Part shown: piece by piece, positions 16,476 through 26,029 of the stretch
Layout of the letters: the number at the start of each line of letters is the position of its first letter
Position numbering within the stretch: position 1 is the stretch's first letter
Origin: Candidatus Avelusimicrobium luingense
GTDB lineage: Bacteria; Elusimicrobiota; Elusimicrobia; Elusimicrobiales; Elusimicrobiaceae
Direction of reading: 5' to 3'
Length of the DNA stretch: 64,000 nucleotides
Assembly: GCA_900315845.1 (NCBI GenBank)
Contig: OOHK01000002.1
Coordinates: 62,001-126,000 of the forward strand
Made by a program: the position numbers and the translations under genes
The notes under the pieces: generated by a model
What the model saw: the letters and a program-made list of their open reading frames with translations, nothing else
Told to the model about the DNA's origin: nothing
The model's database searches: none

Positions 16476-16631
16476 AAAATTCCCCAAAACAAAATAATAC
16501 CTAGCCGATTCATCCGGTGGTACTTTTTTATAGTATAGCAAAAAATACACCTGTTTGACTTATCCGCATCGCCGAATATAATCTAAAACCCGTTCTATAC
16601 AGACCGCCTGTTTTTTAGTAAGATATGTACT

Positions 16632-18005
16632 ATGAAATTATTAGATAATTCCACACGAAACGTTATCCACATTATCAAATGGTTTATATTATCCACTTGT
16701 ATTGGGGTAATTATAGGCGTGTTAGATGCGGTATTTCTCAAAACGCTGGACTTTTCTATTGAGTGGCGAAATCAAATTCCGCATTTCTATATATGGTTGC
16801 CTTTAGCATTATATGTAGTAGCCGTGTTATCCCGCCGGGCCGCCCCCAAAGACAAAGATTATTCTACCGATGCGGTCCTTAAAAAAATTAACGAATATAA
16901 GCCCATTTCGTTTATTTCCATTTTGAAGGGATTTGTACTCTCTATTGTTACCATGGCCACCGGCGGTTCGGCCGGGAAGGAAGCCCCCTGTGCCGATGTC
17001 GGCGCGGGGATTTCGTCGCTGTTATCGCGGTTATTTCGCATGAGTTTGGAAGATCAACGCAAAATGATGATCTGCGGCGTAAGTGCCGGTTTTGCGGGTG
17101 TGTTCGGTGTGCCGATATCGGGGGCCTTATTCGGGCTGGAAGTATTGTGGGTAGGGCATATATTTTACGAAGTAATGTTTCCGGCGCTCGTGGCGGGGAT
17201 TACGGCATTTCAGGTAACGTCTTATTTAGGAGTCAATTATATTTATCATCCGATTCATTTTGTCCCCGTTTTTTCAGAACAGTTTTTCTTAAAAATGATT
17301 ATTGCCGGTATGGCTTTCGGGCTGGTATCGTTACTGTTTATTGAAATTTCCAAATTTACAAAAGTCGTATTTCGCTATTTAGCAAGACGCAGTAATTTAT
17401 TCGTTACGTGTGTATTGGGCGGTGTTCTGTTAATGGCAGTCGGCCACTTTATTTCGCCGCTTTATTTGGGGCTCGGCACCGCAGGTATTGACGGACCTCT
17501 TAGCGGGGGCACCGTATCGCCTTTTGGTTTTTTATATAAGATTATAACTACTTCTATTACATTTGCCGCAGGCGGAATCGGCGGCATTGTTACCCCGATA
17601 TTTTTCGTGGGATCCCAAGCCGGCGCCATGTTATCCGATTTTCTAAAAGTAGATTCAGCCACGTTAGCCGCGTTGGGATTGGTATCGGTTTTGGCCGGAG
17701 CGGCCAACACCCCATTAGCCGCCAGTATTATGGCGATAGAATTATTCGGCCCGGCCATTGCCCCCTACGCAGCCGTTTCATGCGTAATCAGTTTTTTAAT
17801 TACCGGGCAACAAAGCATGTACCCCAGCCAACGCATTTCATGGGATAGCGGCAAAATGTCCGGCGAGCCCCGTCAAGGTTCTGCCAAATTCGGACGCCGT
17901 GCTACCGACCAAGTACCGGTTCATGCGCGCAAAATGCTATCCAAACAAATGTGGCGGGAAATGACAAAACATCTCATCCCGCACAATAACGATAAAAAAT
18001 CTTAG
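16632..18005 (+). CDS. CLC-family chloride channel/transporter
   Basis: A 457-residue polytopic protein with GGSAGKEAPCADVGAG near residues 111-126, corresponding to the GKEGP selectivity motif with the gating glutamate (E117 here), and GGIGGIVTPIFFVGSQAG near residues 315-332, the GxFxP-type region. No CBS domains follow. It may be a chloride/proton antiporter. A TAAGAT box ends seven bases before the ATG and there is no Shine-Dalgarno, so the transcript may be leaderless. Confidence 0.9.
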   Translation: MKLLDNSTRNVIHIIKWFILSTCIGVIIGVLDAVFLKTLDFSIEWRNQIPHFYIWLPLALYVVAVLSRRAAPKDKDYSTDAVLKKINEYKPISFISILKGFVLSIVTMATGGSAGKEAPCADVGAGISSLLSRLFRMSLEDQRKMMICGVSAGFAGVFGVPISGALFGLEVLWVGHIFYEVMFPALVAGITAFQVTSYLGVNYIYHPIHFVPVFSEQFFLKMIIAGMAFGLVSLLFIEISKFTKVVFRYLARRSNLFVTCVLGGVLLMAVGHFISPLYLGLGTAGIDGPLSGGTVSPFGFLYKIITTSITFAAGGIGGIVTPIFFVGSQAGAMLSDFLKVDSATLAALGLVSVLAGAANTPLAASIMAIELFGPAIAPYAAVSCVISFLITGQQSMYPSQRISWDSGKMSGEPRQGSAKFGRRATDQVPVHARKMLSKQMWREMTKHLIPHNNDKKS

Positions 18006-18019
18006 TAAATAGTCTCTGC

Positions 18020-18047
18020 TTGACAAAGCAAAAAAAAAAACGATAAT
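18020..18047 (+). promoter_or_regulatory. A-tract promoter of pilin 18090-18581
   Basis: TTGACA (18020-18025), spacer of 16 that includes an uninterrupted run of 11 A (18030-18040), GATAAT (18042-18047). Confidence 0.65.
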
Positions 18048-18089
18048 ATTTTTTGTGGTAGTAACACAAAAATAGTCAGGAGAATTCTT

Positions 18090-18581
18090 ATGAATAAACA
18101 TGCATTTACACTCATTGAATTATTAGTAGTCGTACTTATTATCGGCATTTTGGCAAGCGTGGCCTTGCCGCAATATAAAATGGCCGTAGAAAAGGCCCAC
18201 ATGACGGAAGCCATTACACAAGTAAAAGCACTGGCTCAAGCCGAAAAAATATATTTTATGGCCAACGGACAATATGCCCCGACTTTTGATTTATTAGACT
18301 TAGAATTTACCGGTACATTAGATACTGCCAAAACCACACAAAGCCAAACGCATTTCTATCTTTCTTTGATAGAACTCCCCCGCATTGTATATGCCGGACG
18401 TCAAGGAAACGGTATCGCGTGGGGTGACGGGAGATGGTATATTGTGTATGATTTGGCTTTAGAACGTTTAGCCTGCACGGCTAAAAAGACAGATACAAAA
18501 TCCAATGCTTTGTGTAAGCGAGTAGGAACTTTGGGTACGTGCAATGTTGTTGAATCGGAAAATTGTTATTTAATCAACTAA
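18090..18581 (+). CDS. Type IV pilin-like protein
   Basis: A 163-residue prepilin with leader MNKHA and the helix FTLIELLVVVLIIGILASVA. The residue before the cut site is alanine instead of glycine. The body keeps YFMANGQYAP and LDLEFTG, then three late cysteines (ERLACTA, NALCKRVG and GTCNVV) and a fourth near the end. The ribosome site is AGGAGAATTCTT. It is a single-gene unit between the CLC gene and convergent cysS, closed by a hairpin at 18609-18638. Confidence 0.88.
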   Translation: MNKHAFTLIELLVVVLIIGILASVALPQYKMAVEKAHMTEAITQVKALAQAEKIYFMANGQYAPTFDLLDLEFTGTLDTAKTTQSQTHFYLSLIELPRIVYAGRQGNGIAWGDGRWYIVYDLALERLACTAKKTDTKSNALCKRVGTLGTCNVVESENCYLIN

Positions 18582-18608
18582 CTATCAAACAGGAACTCTT
18601 TTAACGTC

Positions 18609-18638
18609 AAAATACCCCTAGGAATCTAGGGGTATTTT
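18609..18638. terminator. Bidirectional terminator between pilin and cysS
   Basis: AAAATACCCCTAG / CTAGGGGTATTTT, loop GAAT, between two convergent genes. Confidence 0.9.
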
Positions 18639-18657
18639 GTGTTTTTTCAAAAGGCTG

Positions 18658-20058
18658 TTATTTACTAATTTGTTGGCCTTGAGGCGTATCTTTTACGGTA
18701 TAGCCCGCTTTGGCAATTTCGTCACGCAAGCGATCCGACTCCGCCCAGTTTTTGGCCTTACGCGCCGCGGCACGGGCATCCGCCAACGCTTGTACTTCTG
18801 CCGGAAGTTCGGTAGGTTGTTCACTGTCCACCGGCACCAATAAATCAAGCGATAAAATACCGTCAGCCAATTGCAAATAGTCCCATTTTTCGCCGGCGGA
18901 CAAATCACCCGCGCGGACGGCTTCCCAAGTAATAGCCAAGGCTTTGGGGGCATTTAAGTCATCTTCCATCGCGGCAATCAATTTATCTTTCCACGCGCGG
19001 CTCTTTTCGGTTTCCTGTGCGGTGCGGTTGGCCGCTACCCCAATTTGCGTGGCCAACGCACGCAAATTTTTCAAACTTTTGGCGGCGCTGTCCATGCTTT
19101 CGTACGAAAATTCCAACTGTGTACGGTAGTGTGCCCCTAAACAGAGATAACGGTATGCAAGCGGCTCGTATCCTTTTTCTTTGAGTACATCTAACGTTAC
19201 AAAAGTGCCGCCCGATTTAGACATTTTGCCAGAGCGCAAAATTAAAAACTCGCCATGCACCCAATAATTGACATACTTTTGTCCGGTAGCGGCTTCGCTT
19301 TGGGCAATTTCGTTGGTATGGTGAATCGTTACGTGGTCAATGCCGCCGCAATGGATATCCAACGTCGCGCCTAAATATTTCATCGCCATGGCAGAGCACT
19401 CAATATGCCACCCCGGGAAACCGACTCCCCACGGGCTATCCCACTCCATTTGGCGTTTTTTATCTTTGGGAGAAAATTTCCATAAAGCAAAATCGGTTGG
19501 ATTACGTTTTTCGTCACTCATTTCCACACGCGCTCCGCCTTGCAAGCCGGAAATATGTGCGTGCCCCACCAAGGCATCATAGCGGTCAAATTTGGAGGTA
19601 TCGTAATAGATTCCGTCAGACGTACGGTATGTATATCCTTTTTCTTCCAACGTTTTGACCAGTTCAATCATCGGGCCGATATGTTCGGTGGCGCGGCTGA
19701 TGATGGTAGGACGCGTGCAGTGCAACGCATCATAATCTTGCCAAAATTTTTGTTCGTAGAATTTAGCAATTTCCCACGCACTTTTTCCTTCGCGGGCAGC
19801 GCCGAGTTCCATTTTATCTTCGCCGTCATCGGCATCGGATACTAAATGTCCAACGTCGGTTACGTTCATCACATGTTTAAGCGGATAGTGCAAGCGAATG
19901 GTGCGTGACAATAAATCTTCAAAAATATACGTACGTAAATTACCGATATGTGCAAAATTATACACGGTCGGCCCACAGCAATACATGGTAACTTGTTTTG
20001 GATTCTGCGGGTTAAAATCTTCTTTGCGCCGAGAGGCAGTATTATATAATTTCATCAT
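18658..20058 (-). CDS. cysS: Cysteinyl-tRNA synthetase
   Basis: A 466-residue class I synthetase that charges tRNA-Cys. It shows the HIGH-like motif FAHIGNLRTY near residue 35, zinc-binding CCGP and WHIECSAMA, and KMSKSGG near residue 268. The C-terminal end fits the usual anticodon-binding region. Two adjacent ATGs are possible starts. It overlaps the end of the upstream lipoprotein gene by one base and closes the yacL-like/ispDF/lipoprotein/cysS operon. Confidence 0.97.
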   Translation of the reverse strand: MMKLYNTASRRKEDFNPQNPKQVTMYCCGPTVYNFAHIGNLRTYIFEDLLSRTIRLHYPLKHVMNVTDVGHLVSDADDGEDKMELGAAREGKSAWEIAKFYEQKFWQDYDALHCTRPTIISRATEHIGPMIELVKTLEEKGYTYRTSDGIYYDTSKFDRYDALVGHAHISGLQGGARVEMSDEKRNPTDFALWKFSPKDKKRQMEWDSPWGVGFPGWHIECSAMAMKYLGATLDIHCGGIDHVTIHHTNEIAQSEAATGQKYVNYWVHGEFLILRSGKMSKSGGTFVTLDVLKEKGYEPLAYRYLCLGAHYRTQLEFSYESMDSAAKSLKNLRALATQIGVAANRTAQETEKSRAWKDKLIAAMEDDLNAPKALAITWEAVRAGDLSAGEKWDYLQLADGILSLDLLVPVDSEQPTELPAEVQALADARAAARKAKNWAESDRLRDEIAKAGYTVKDTPQGQQISK

Positions 20059-20663
20059 TATTTTCCCTCGTTCGCCGTATTGGCTTTGAGACGTAAGAAA
20101 TTAACTTTAATTTGTTCAAAAAACACCTGACAGGCTTTTTGACCGTTGGCATTAGCCGAGCGTTCACTCATACGGCATTGAATTTGAACTACCGAAAGCG
20201 GATTGACCGCACCCACGCTACTCATCGTGTATGTAAAACCGGTGGGTTGATACATACGGAAAGACTTGGTGTACGAGGTTTCAATGGCTTTCATCAGCAT
20301 GGACATATCTTTGCGCGTAGCCGACGAGCCAAGTTCAAATTTGCGCGAGGCTACCGTTACCACCACATCCCCGTAAGAGCGATAGGAACCGGCTAAATTT
20401 TCAGACACAAAATCTTCATCTTCGCCCAACAATTCTTCGGCCGTTTCGGTAGTTTCCGGATTGTTGGTTAACGTATCAGCGAAAGCATTTTCGCCCAAAT
20501 CAGAAGGAACTGGGGAAGAAAATTCATAATACGATTCTTGTTTACCGTAACGGGAATAATCAATTCCTTGCGTCACTCTTTTACGCGAACTAAACGAAGA
20601 ACCGGAAGCACACGCGCACAACAACGCCCCCGCTACTAAAATAATACTTAAACGAATTTTCAT
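20058..20663 (-). CDS. Hypothetical lipoprotein
   Basis: A 201-residue protein with type II signal peptide MKIRLSIILVAGALLCAC (lipobox LCAC), then a low-complexity acidic stretch (about 60-85) and a compact C-terminal part with two cysteines (IQCRM, KACQVF). No family is recognised. It lies between ispDF and cysS, two bases after ispDF, so expression is tied to those essential genes. An envelope role is likely from the lipobox alone. Confidence 0.7.
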   Translation of the reverse strand: MKIRLSIILVAGALLCACASGSSFSSRKRVTQGIDYSRYGKQESYYEFSSPVPSDLGENAFADTLTNNPETTETAEELLGEDEDFVSENLAGSYRSYGDVVVTVASRKFELGSSATRKDMSMLMKAIETSYTKSFRMYQPTGFTYTMSSVGAVNPLSVVQIQCRMSERSANANGQKACQVFFEQIKVNFLRLKANTANEGK

Positions 20664-20665
20664 AG

Positions 20666-21820
20666 TTACTCCTTATTGGTAATTTTAATGGTGGCTACGG
20701 CGTGGCACATGGCCGCTTCGCCGCGCCCGATTTCGCCCACTTTTTCATGGCTTTTTGACTTAAAACTGACATTTTCCACCGGCATTTCAAATACGCGCGC
20801 CAAACTGTTACGCACCGTATTATAATGCGGTTTAATTTTCGGTTCTTCGGTAATTAACGTGGCATCAATATGTTCAATTTCACCACCGCGCGCGCGAACA
20901 ATTTCCAACACTTTTTTAGCGATATCCACGCTGCAAATACCTTTAATTTTCGGATCAGTCGGCGGGAATAAAATACCGATCTCCCCTTCGCACAACGCAC
21001 CTAATAACGCATCACAAATAGCGTGCAGCACGACATCGCCGTCGCTGTGTCCCAGAAATCCTTTGGTATGCGCAATTTCCGCGCCACCGATAAACAATTT
21101 GCGGCCCGGCTCTAACCGGTGCAAATCAAATCCAAAACCTGTTCGGTACATTTCTTTTGTGTTCACAAGGGCCTCTGCAAAAATCAAATCTTCCGGCGTA
21201 GTGATTTTATTATTTTTATAATCAGACATCACCAGCCGCACTTTAACACCTAATTTTTCTACCAGTTGTGATTCATCGGTAGCATCTGTTTGGTGGCCGA
21301 ATTTTTCCAGGGCTTCTTGCAAAATTTCGCGCCGATAGGCTTGCGGCGTTTGCGCAGCCCACAAAGTAGCGCGCTCTAACGTGCGCCCGACAAATTCGCC
21401 ATCACTTTCTTTAACGGTATCTTTAACAGGCACAGCCAGTACCGCGGCGCCGTATTTGTCAGCCGCTGCCAAACAATCTTGAATATATTGCGGGTTGACT
21501 AGTGGGCGTGCGCCGTCGTGCACGGCAACGGTGTTGGCATTTTTGTCCACGCACGCAAAACCGTTTTTAACAGATTCCAAACGAGTATCTCCGGGATCAA
21601 CGAACGTCACGTCGGAAATATATTTTTCCACACCGGCGCGATTTTCCAACGGAGTAACTACCACAATTTGCCGCACTTGCGGCACTTGCTTAAATGCCAA
21701 AATAGTATGCACGAGTACAGGCTTATCGCCTAACGGAAGCATTTGTTTGGGGCGGCCCATACGTTTTCCGCTCCCCCCCGCCACAATAACTACCGACGAA
21801 AAACCTGTTTCGTTACTCAT
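20666..21820 (-). CDS. ispDF: Bifunctional MEP-pathway enzyme IspD-IspF
   Basis: One 384-residue chain carries 2-C-methylerythritol 4-phosphate cytidylyltransferase (about 1-222: VVIVAGGSGKRMGRPKQMLP, then HDGARPLV) and 2-C-methylerythritol 2,4-cyclodiphosphate synthase (about 226-384: GFDLHRL, GHSDGDVVLHAICDALLGA, FPPTDP, and EKVGEIGRGEAA). These are two steps of isoprenoid precursor synthesis. Fusion of IspD and IspF is known in several bacterial groups. The order PIN/TRAM protein, ispD, ispF, cysS mirrors that of Bacillus. Confidence 0.95.
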   Translation of the reverse strand: MSNETGFSSVVIVAGGSGKRMGRPKQMLPLGDKPVLVHTILAFKQVPQVRQIVVVTPLENRAGVEKYISDVTFVDPGDTRLESVKNGFACVDKNANTVAVHDGARPLVNPQYIQDCLAAADKYGAAVLAVPVKDTVKESDGEFVGRTLERATLWAAQTPQAYRREILQEALEKFGHQTDATDESQLVEKLGVKVRLVMSDYKNNKITTPEDLIFAEALVNTKEMYRTGFGFDLHRLEPGRKLFIGGAEIAHTKGFLGHSDGDVVLHAICDALLGALCEGEIGILFPPTDPKIKGICSVDIAKKVLEIVRARGGEIEHIDATLITEEPKIKPHYNTVRNSLARVFEMPVENVSFKSKSHEKVGEIGRGEAAMCHAVATIKITNKE

Positions 21821-21826
21821 ATCAAA

Positions 21827-22774
21827 CTATTTAACTTTTGCAAAAATCATCCGGCCCGAAGAGGTCTGTAAAATAGAATAAACCGATACTTCAATGCGTT
21901 TACCGATAGATTTGCGGCCTTCTTCCACCACAACCATCGTTCCGTCGTCTAAATAACCGATGCCTTGTTCTTTTTCTTTGCCTTCTTTCATGACAAACAA
22001 AGACATCGTTTCGCCGGGCAATACTACCGGTTTAAGCGCGGTAGTTAAGTCGGCAATATTAAGCGCGGTAACATTGTATAGTAAGGCAGCCTTGCTAATA
22101 TTAAAATCTAACGTCACCACTTGTGCATCTAAACTTTTGGCCAATTTCACAATACGTTCTTCGGGTGTAGCGGCTTTGACGTTTTTATTCGTAAGACGCA
22201 CCGTAACACCTTTGAGTTCTTGTAAACGCGTGGAAATATCCAATCCGCGACGACCACGGGCACGTTCCAACGGATCGTTAGAGGCGGCCATTTTATTCAG
22301 TTCGTCTAACACAAAAACCGGCAACACCATAATACCGGGCAAGAAACCGATTTCACATAAATCAATCACACGTCCGTCCAACAAAGCAGATAAATCTACT
22401 ACTTTTAAATGTTGCCCTTTATACGATAGCCCTTCCAAATCACGCGATTTCCAAATACTGGCAAGCACCCCAAAGACGAGTAAAACAATTTCCGCTTTGA
22501 AAGAATAGGTATTCCACCAATTGATAGCATCTTGGTGTTCCACCAAAATAACCACGTTGTTAATAAGCACAAAAAGCATATAGCCCATTAACAAGCCGGT
22601 ACAGGCAATCATAATTTTAATTAGACGCAAACGTTTGAAAAGCACTTCACCAGCCACGACGATTGCGCCGCATAACAGACCCCCTAACAGAGTCATCCAA
22701 TCTTGTTTGATAAATGTGTATGTAAGAAACGGAAATGCTACTAAAGTAGCGATACGGAAAATCCAAATCGGCAT
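21827..22774 (-). CDS. PIN/TRAM-domain membrane protein, YacL-like
   Basis: A 315-residue protein with four N-terminal membrane segments (about 1-110), a PIN nuclease-like domain (VVDLSALLDGRVIDLCEIGFL and VLDELNKMA, then VTLDFNISKAA) and a C-terminal TRAM domain (GYLDDGTMVVVEEGRKSIGK). Acidic residues expected in the PIN active site are present. The ATG at 22774 follows AGGAGGTTGT; a longer in-frame extension lacks a ribosome site. It leads the ispDF/cysS operon. RNA processing at the membrane is a guess. Confidence 0.88.
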   Translation of the reverse strand: MPIWIFRIATLVAFPFLTYTFIKQDWMTLLGGLLCGAIVVAGEVLFKRLRLIKIMIACTGLLMGYMLFVLINNVVILVEHQDAINWWNTYSFKAEIVLLVFGVLASIWKSRDLEGLSYKGQHLKVVDLSALLDGRVIDLCEIGFLPGIMVLPVFVLDELNKMAASNDPLERARGRRGLDISTRLQELKGVTVRLTNKNVKAATPEERIVKLAKSLDAQVVTLDFNISKAALLYNVTALNIADLTTALKPVVLPGETMSLFVMKEGKEKEQGIGYLDDGTMVVVEEGRKSIGKRIEVSVYSILQTSSGRMIFAKVK

Positions 22775-22874
22775 ACAACCTCCTATAAAAATACGGGGAA
22801 AATCCCCCATTACAGACTCTTATATTTTAGCACTTTTTACGTGGAAGTGGAAACGGTATCTGTTCCCGATGAAG

Positions 22875-23102
22875 TTAATCGCGTTTGAGAAAAATTTTGG
22901 CGGGGCTGGTGGCACCTTTAATCAGGGAAAGTTTATTTTCCGCGATATTTAAGTGCGCGGCAAGCAAGGTGCGGACGGCTTCATTGGCGCGGCCTTGTTC
23001 GGCTGGGGCTTTGACCCAAATTTCAAAACTGTCTGCCGATTTTTCCGTCAGTTTATTTTTCTTTTCGCCGGCGTGTACTTTTACTTTTAAGTATTGCTCC
23101 AT
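22875..23102 (-). CDS. YggU/DUF167 family protein
   Basis: A 75-residue protein with the family pattern KVKVHAGEKKN, the segment EIWVKAPAEQGRANEAV and an ending on SPAKIFLK. Role unknown. The ATG at 23102 is chosen because a minus-strand TATAAT (23109-23114) ends only six bases upstream and there is no Shine-Dalgarno. An alternative ATG at 23108 directly abuts the box and would lie ahead of the likely transcript start. Confidence 0.8.
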   Translation of the reverse strand: MEQYLKVKVHAGEKKNKLTEKSADSFEIWVKAPAEQGRANEAVRTLLAAHLNIAENKLSLIKGATSPAKIFLKRD

Positions 23103-23193
23103 AAACATATTATAACTTTTTACTATACACCCTTTCCCATATCGTTTTTGGTATATAAGCAGGTACTAAAATCATCCGGCCGAAAAATTTTAC

Positions 23194-23221
23194 TTGACAA
23201 ATAAAAAAAAAAAACGATAAT
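23194..23221 (+). promoter_or_regulatory. A-tract promoter of pilin 23257-23814
   Basis: TTGACA (23194-23199), 16-base spacer with 12 consecutive A (23203-23214), GATAAT (23216-23221). Same layout as at 18020. Confidence 0.65.
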
Positions 23222-23256
23222 AAGGTGTTGGTAAAAATAGTAAGGAGAAAAACTCT

Positions 23257-23814
23257 ATGAAAAATACAAAAGCATTTACGCTTATTGAGTTATTAGTAGT
23301 CGTTTTAATTATCGGTATTTTGGCAAGTGTGGCCTTGCCGCAATATCAAAAAGCCGTAGAAAAATCCAGAGCGACACAGGGCTTAACGGTACTGAAATCA
23401 CTGGCGCAAGCGGCCAAAGCACATTATATGGCCAGCGGTTCATACGCTACGAGATTTGATGAATTAGACGTAGAAATGCCCTGGACGGGAACCACCAAAG
23501 GATATACCGGAGTGGAAAGTACCGATACGCGATCTTCGGATGATTGGTCGTTACAAATCTATACGGCTCATAACCAAAACAGTTTATTTATGTATCGCAT
23601 ACGCGGTCCGTATCAAGGGATTATGTTTGAATACCGATTATATACCGCCGACGCCGAATATAAATCGTACGAAGATAAACTTATCTGCTGGGAACAATTA
23701 CAAGGCAGCAACTTACTATTTACCAAAAGTGCCGGCAGTTATTGTCAAAAAATAGTGCAAGGAACACCGAAAGATTCGTTTGCTTACGGTCGTTCGTACA
23801 CACTTCCTTTCTAA
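23257..23814 (+). CDS. Type IV pilin-like protein
   Basis: A 185-residue prepilin with leader MKNTKA (alanine before the cut) and the standard FTLIELLVVVLIIGILASVA helix. The body shares VEMPWTG, then TDTRSSDDWSLQIY with the pilins at 33063 and 37119, marking one subfamily. Cysteines occur at LICWEQ and GSYCQKI. The ribosome site is AAGGAGAAAAACTCT. Monocistronic; hairpin terminator at 23817. Confidence 0.88.
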   Translation: MKNTKAFTLIELLVVVLIIGILASVALPQYQKAVEKSRATQGLTVLKSLAQAAKAHYMASGSYATRFDELDVEMPWTGTTKGYTGVESTDTRSSDDWSLQIYTAHNQNSLFMYRIRGPYQGIMFEYRLYTADAEYKSYEDKLICWEQLQGSNLLFTKSAGSYCQKIVQGTPKDSFAYGRSYTLPF

Positions 23815-23816
23815 AT

Positions 23817-23854
23817 AAAAATATCCCCGATGTATTTCATCGGGGATATTTTTT
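23817..23854. terminator. Bidirectional terminator between pilin and gpmI
   Basis: AAAAATATCCCCGATG / CATCGGGGATATTTTTT with a short loop, between convergent genes. Confidence 0.9.
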
Positions 23855-23871
23855 GCTACAAACCAATCGTT

Positions 23872-25425
23872 TTAGTGTTTAATTAAACTCCGCGCGGTCA
23901 TGTCAGCGGGTTTTTCAATACCCATGACGTCTAATACCGTGGCGGCCACATCACCGAGGTTCCCCGTCGGTTGCATTTGGGCAGATTTATTATCTTTATC
24001 CACATAAATAAAATCTACCAAATTGGTCGTGTGTGCGGTTTTGGGCATATTGATTTTCTCATCCCACATTTCTTCGGCGTTACCATGGTCGGCCGTAATA
24101 AGCACCACATAGTCTTTGGCAAGTGCGGCTTCGGTTACGGCACCGGTGCATTCGTCCACCACTTCTACCGCTTTGATAACGGACTTCAAATTGCCCGTAT
24201 GCCCTACCATATCGCAGTTAGCAAAGTTAATAACGATAAAATCGTATTTGCCCGAATTGATTTGGTTAATGGCTTCGTCCTTGACGATATACGCTTCCAT
24301 TTCCGGATGCTCGGCAAATGTAGCCGGATCAAAACGGCCTTTTTTCTCAATGCGGTCTTCTCCGGGGTACGGTTTTAACAGTTTCCCGTTAAAGAAAGAC
24401 GTAACATGTTTGAATTTCTGCGTTTCGGCCAAGCGTAATTGTTTTAAGCCGGCCTTGGAAATGACTTCGCCCAACAGATTATTCATGCCACCGCCGTCAG
24501 TCATAGACGGCAAGGCATTATACGGGAACGAATCGTAGTATTTCGTCAGCCCGCAGAACACGCAAGGCACGCGCGCGCCGCGGTCTTTGCCCGGGTAATT
24601 ATCGTCAATAAACGCGCGGGTTAGTTGGATGGCGCGGTCTTGGCGGAAGTTAAAGAAAATCACGCTGGAATTTTCTTCCATTCCTTTATAATCGCCCAGC
24701 ACAGTCGGCGGGATATATTCATCTACCATGGGGCCGCCGTCCGGTGTTTTTAAGGTTTTGTAATCGGTGCTGACCACTTCTTCTGCGGTCGTGCCGTGCA
24801 ACCCTTGCGCGCGGACAATTAAATTATAGGCTTTGTCGGTCAATGTCCAATCTTCGCCGCGGTCCATGGCGTAGTAGCGGCCTTGGATAGTGGCAATTTT
24901 GCCGGCGCCGGCTTCTTTCATTTTTTCTTCTAACGTGCGGATATAGCCGATAGCACTTTGCGGCGGCGTATCGCGTCCGTCAGAAAAAAAGTGAACATAA
25001 ATTTCTTTGATACCTTTTTCGGCCGCATATTTGATAATGGCGTGCAAGTGGTCATGGTGTGCGTGGACGCCTTCGTCTTGCACAAGGCCCATGACATGTA
25101 ACGGTTTATGATTTTTAATACAATTATCGATACACGCACTAAACGCAGCGGACTTAAAGAGCGAGCCGTCTTCAATCGTATCTTTCAAGCGTTTTAATTC
25201 TTGCACAACAATACGTCCGGCGCCCATATTTAAGTGTCCCACTTCGCTGGATCCCATATAACCGGCCGGCAAACCTACTTGCTCGCCGGATGCTTCAATT
25301 TGCGTATGCGGATAATTGGCTAAATACTTCGTAATGTTTGGAATTTTAGCCAAACTTACCGCGTTGTACGGCCCCGCTTTTGCGTTCCCCCAGCCGTCAC
25401 GAATTAACAAGACTACTTTTTTCAT
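23872..25425 (-). CDS. gpmI: 2,3-bisphosphoglycerate-independent phosphoglycerate mutase
   Basis: A 517-residue alkaline-phosphatase-fold mutase interconverting 3- and 2-phosphoglycerate in glycolysis. Metal and nucleophile motifs are present: LIRDGWG at the start, MGSSEVGHLNMGAGR with the phosphorylated serine near residue 60, SDGRDTPP near 149, and TADHGNAEEM near 456. Family length. It ends the operon behind the histidine kinase, membrane protein and exonuclease genes. Confidence 0.96.
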   Translation of the reverse strand: MKKVVLLIRDGWGNAKAGPYNAVSLAKIPNITKYLANYPHTQIEASGEQVGLPAGYMGSSEVGHLNMGAGRIVVQELKRLKDTIEDGSLFKSAAFSACIDNCIKNHKPLHVMGLVQDEGVHAHHDHLHAIIKYAAEKGIKEIYVHFFSDGRDTPPQSAIGYIRTLEEKMKEAGAGKIATIQGRYYAMDRGEDWTLTDKAYNLIVRAQGLHGTTAEEVVSTDYKTLKTPDGGPMVDEYIPPTVLGDYKGMEENSSVIFFNFRQDRAIQLTRAFIDDNYPGKDRGARVPCVFCGLTKYYDSFPYNALPSMTDGGGMNNLLGEVISKAGLKQLRLAETQKFKHVTSFFNGKLLKPYPGEDRIEKKGRFDPATFAEHPEMEAYIVKDEAINQINSGKYDFIVINFANCDMVGHTGNLKSVIKAVEVVDECTGAVTEAALAKDYVVLITADHGNAEEMWDEKINMPKTAHTTNLVDFIYVDKDNKSAQMQPTGNLGDVAATVLDVMGIEKPADMTARSLIKH

Positions 25426-25434
25426 AATCTTCTC

Positions 25435-26028
25435 CTATTTACAACTCACTAAATCAGCCCAGCGTTTACATTGAAAATCATCTAATTGTTCCAATGTATG
25501 TACTCCGCGTTGATTTAGGGTTGTAATGAAATAATATAAGATCTTTTCGGCCATTTTTGTATCGGCCATAGCCCGGTGCCACCCTTCGCAATTAAATCCG
25601 AGTTGGCGGGTTACATCCCCCAAACGATTACTGGCAAACATACCGCTTTTGCGTGCCAATTTTAAGGTATCAATTACCGGATAGGGTGGGAAATTAACCC
25701 CACACGCATTAAATTCCGCACGTATAAAAGGAATATCAAACCCGGCATTATGCGCTACTAATACGCATCCGTCCAACACACCCAGTAACTGCGGGATGAT
25801 ATCTTCAAATTTCGGGGAATCTTTCACCATTTCGTTAGTAATGCCGTGAATTGCAATTACCGCCGGGGAAATAGGGGTATCCGGATTGATAAGGGTAGAA
25901 AATTCTTCTAATACACGTCCGTTTTGGGAAACAGAAACGGCGATTTCGCAAATTTTACCGCCGCTATCAAAACTAAGGCCGGTTGTTTCCGTATCCAAGC
26001 AAGCAAATTTAACGTCAGACAGTTCCAT
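25435..26028 (-). CDS. DEDDh 3'-5' exonuclease, DnaQ-like
   Basis: A 197-residue single exonuclease domain. LDTETTG (residues 11-17) gives the first catalytic acids, HNAGFDIPFIRAEF the second, and HRAMADTKMAEKI the catalytic histidine and last aspartate. It could be a proofreading epsilon-like subunit or a stand-alone repair nuclease; no polymerase-binding tail is evident, so it is not named dnaQ. Confidence 0.85.
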   Translation of the reverse strand: MELSDVKFACLDTETTGLSFDSGGKICEIAVSVSQNGRVLEEFSTLINPDTPISPAVIAIHGITNEMVKDSPKFEDIIPQLLGVLDGCVLVAHNAGFDIPFIRAEFNACGVNFPPYPVIDTLKLARKSGMFASNRLGDVTRQLGFNCEGWHRAMADTKMAEKILYYFITTLNQRGVHTLEQLDDFQCKRWADLVSCK

Positions 26029-26029
26029 A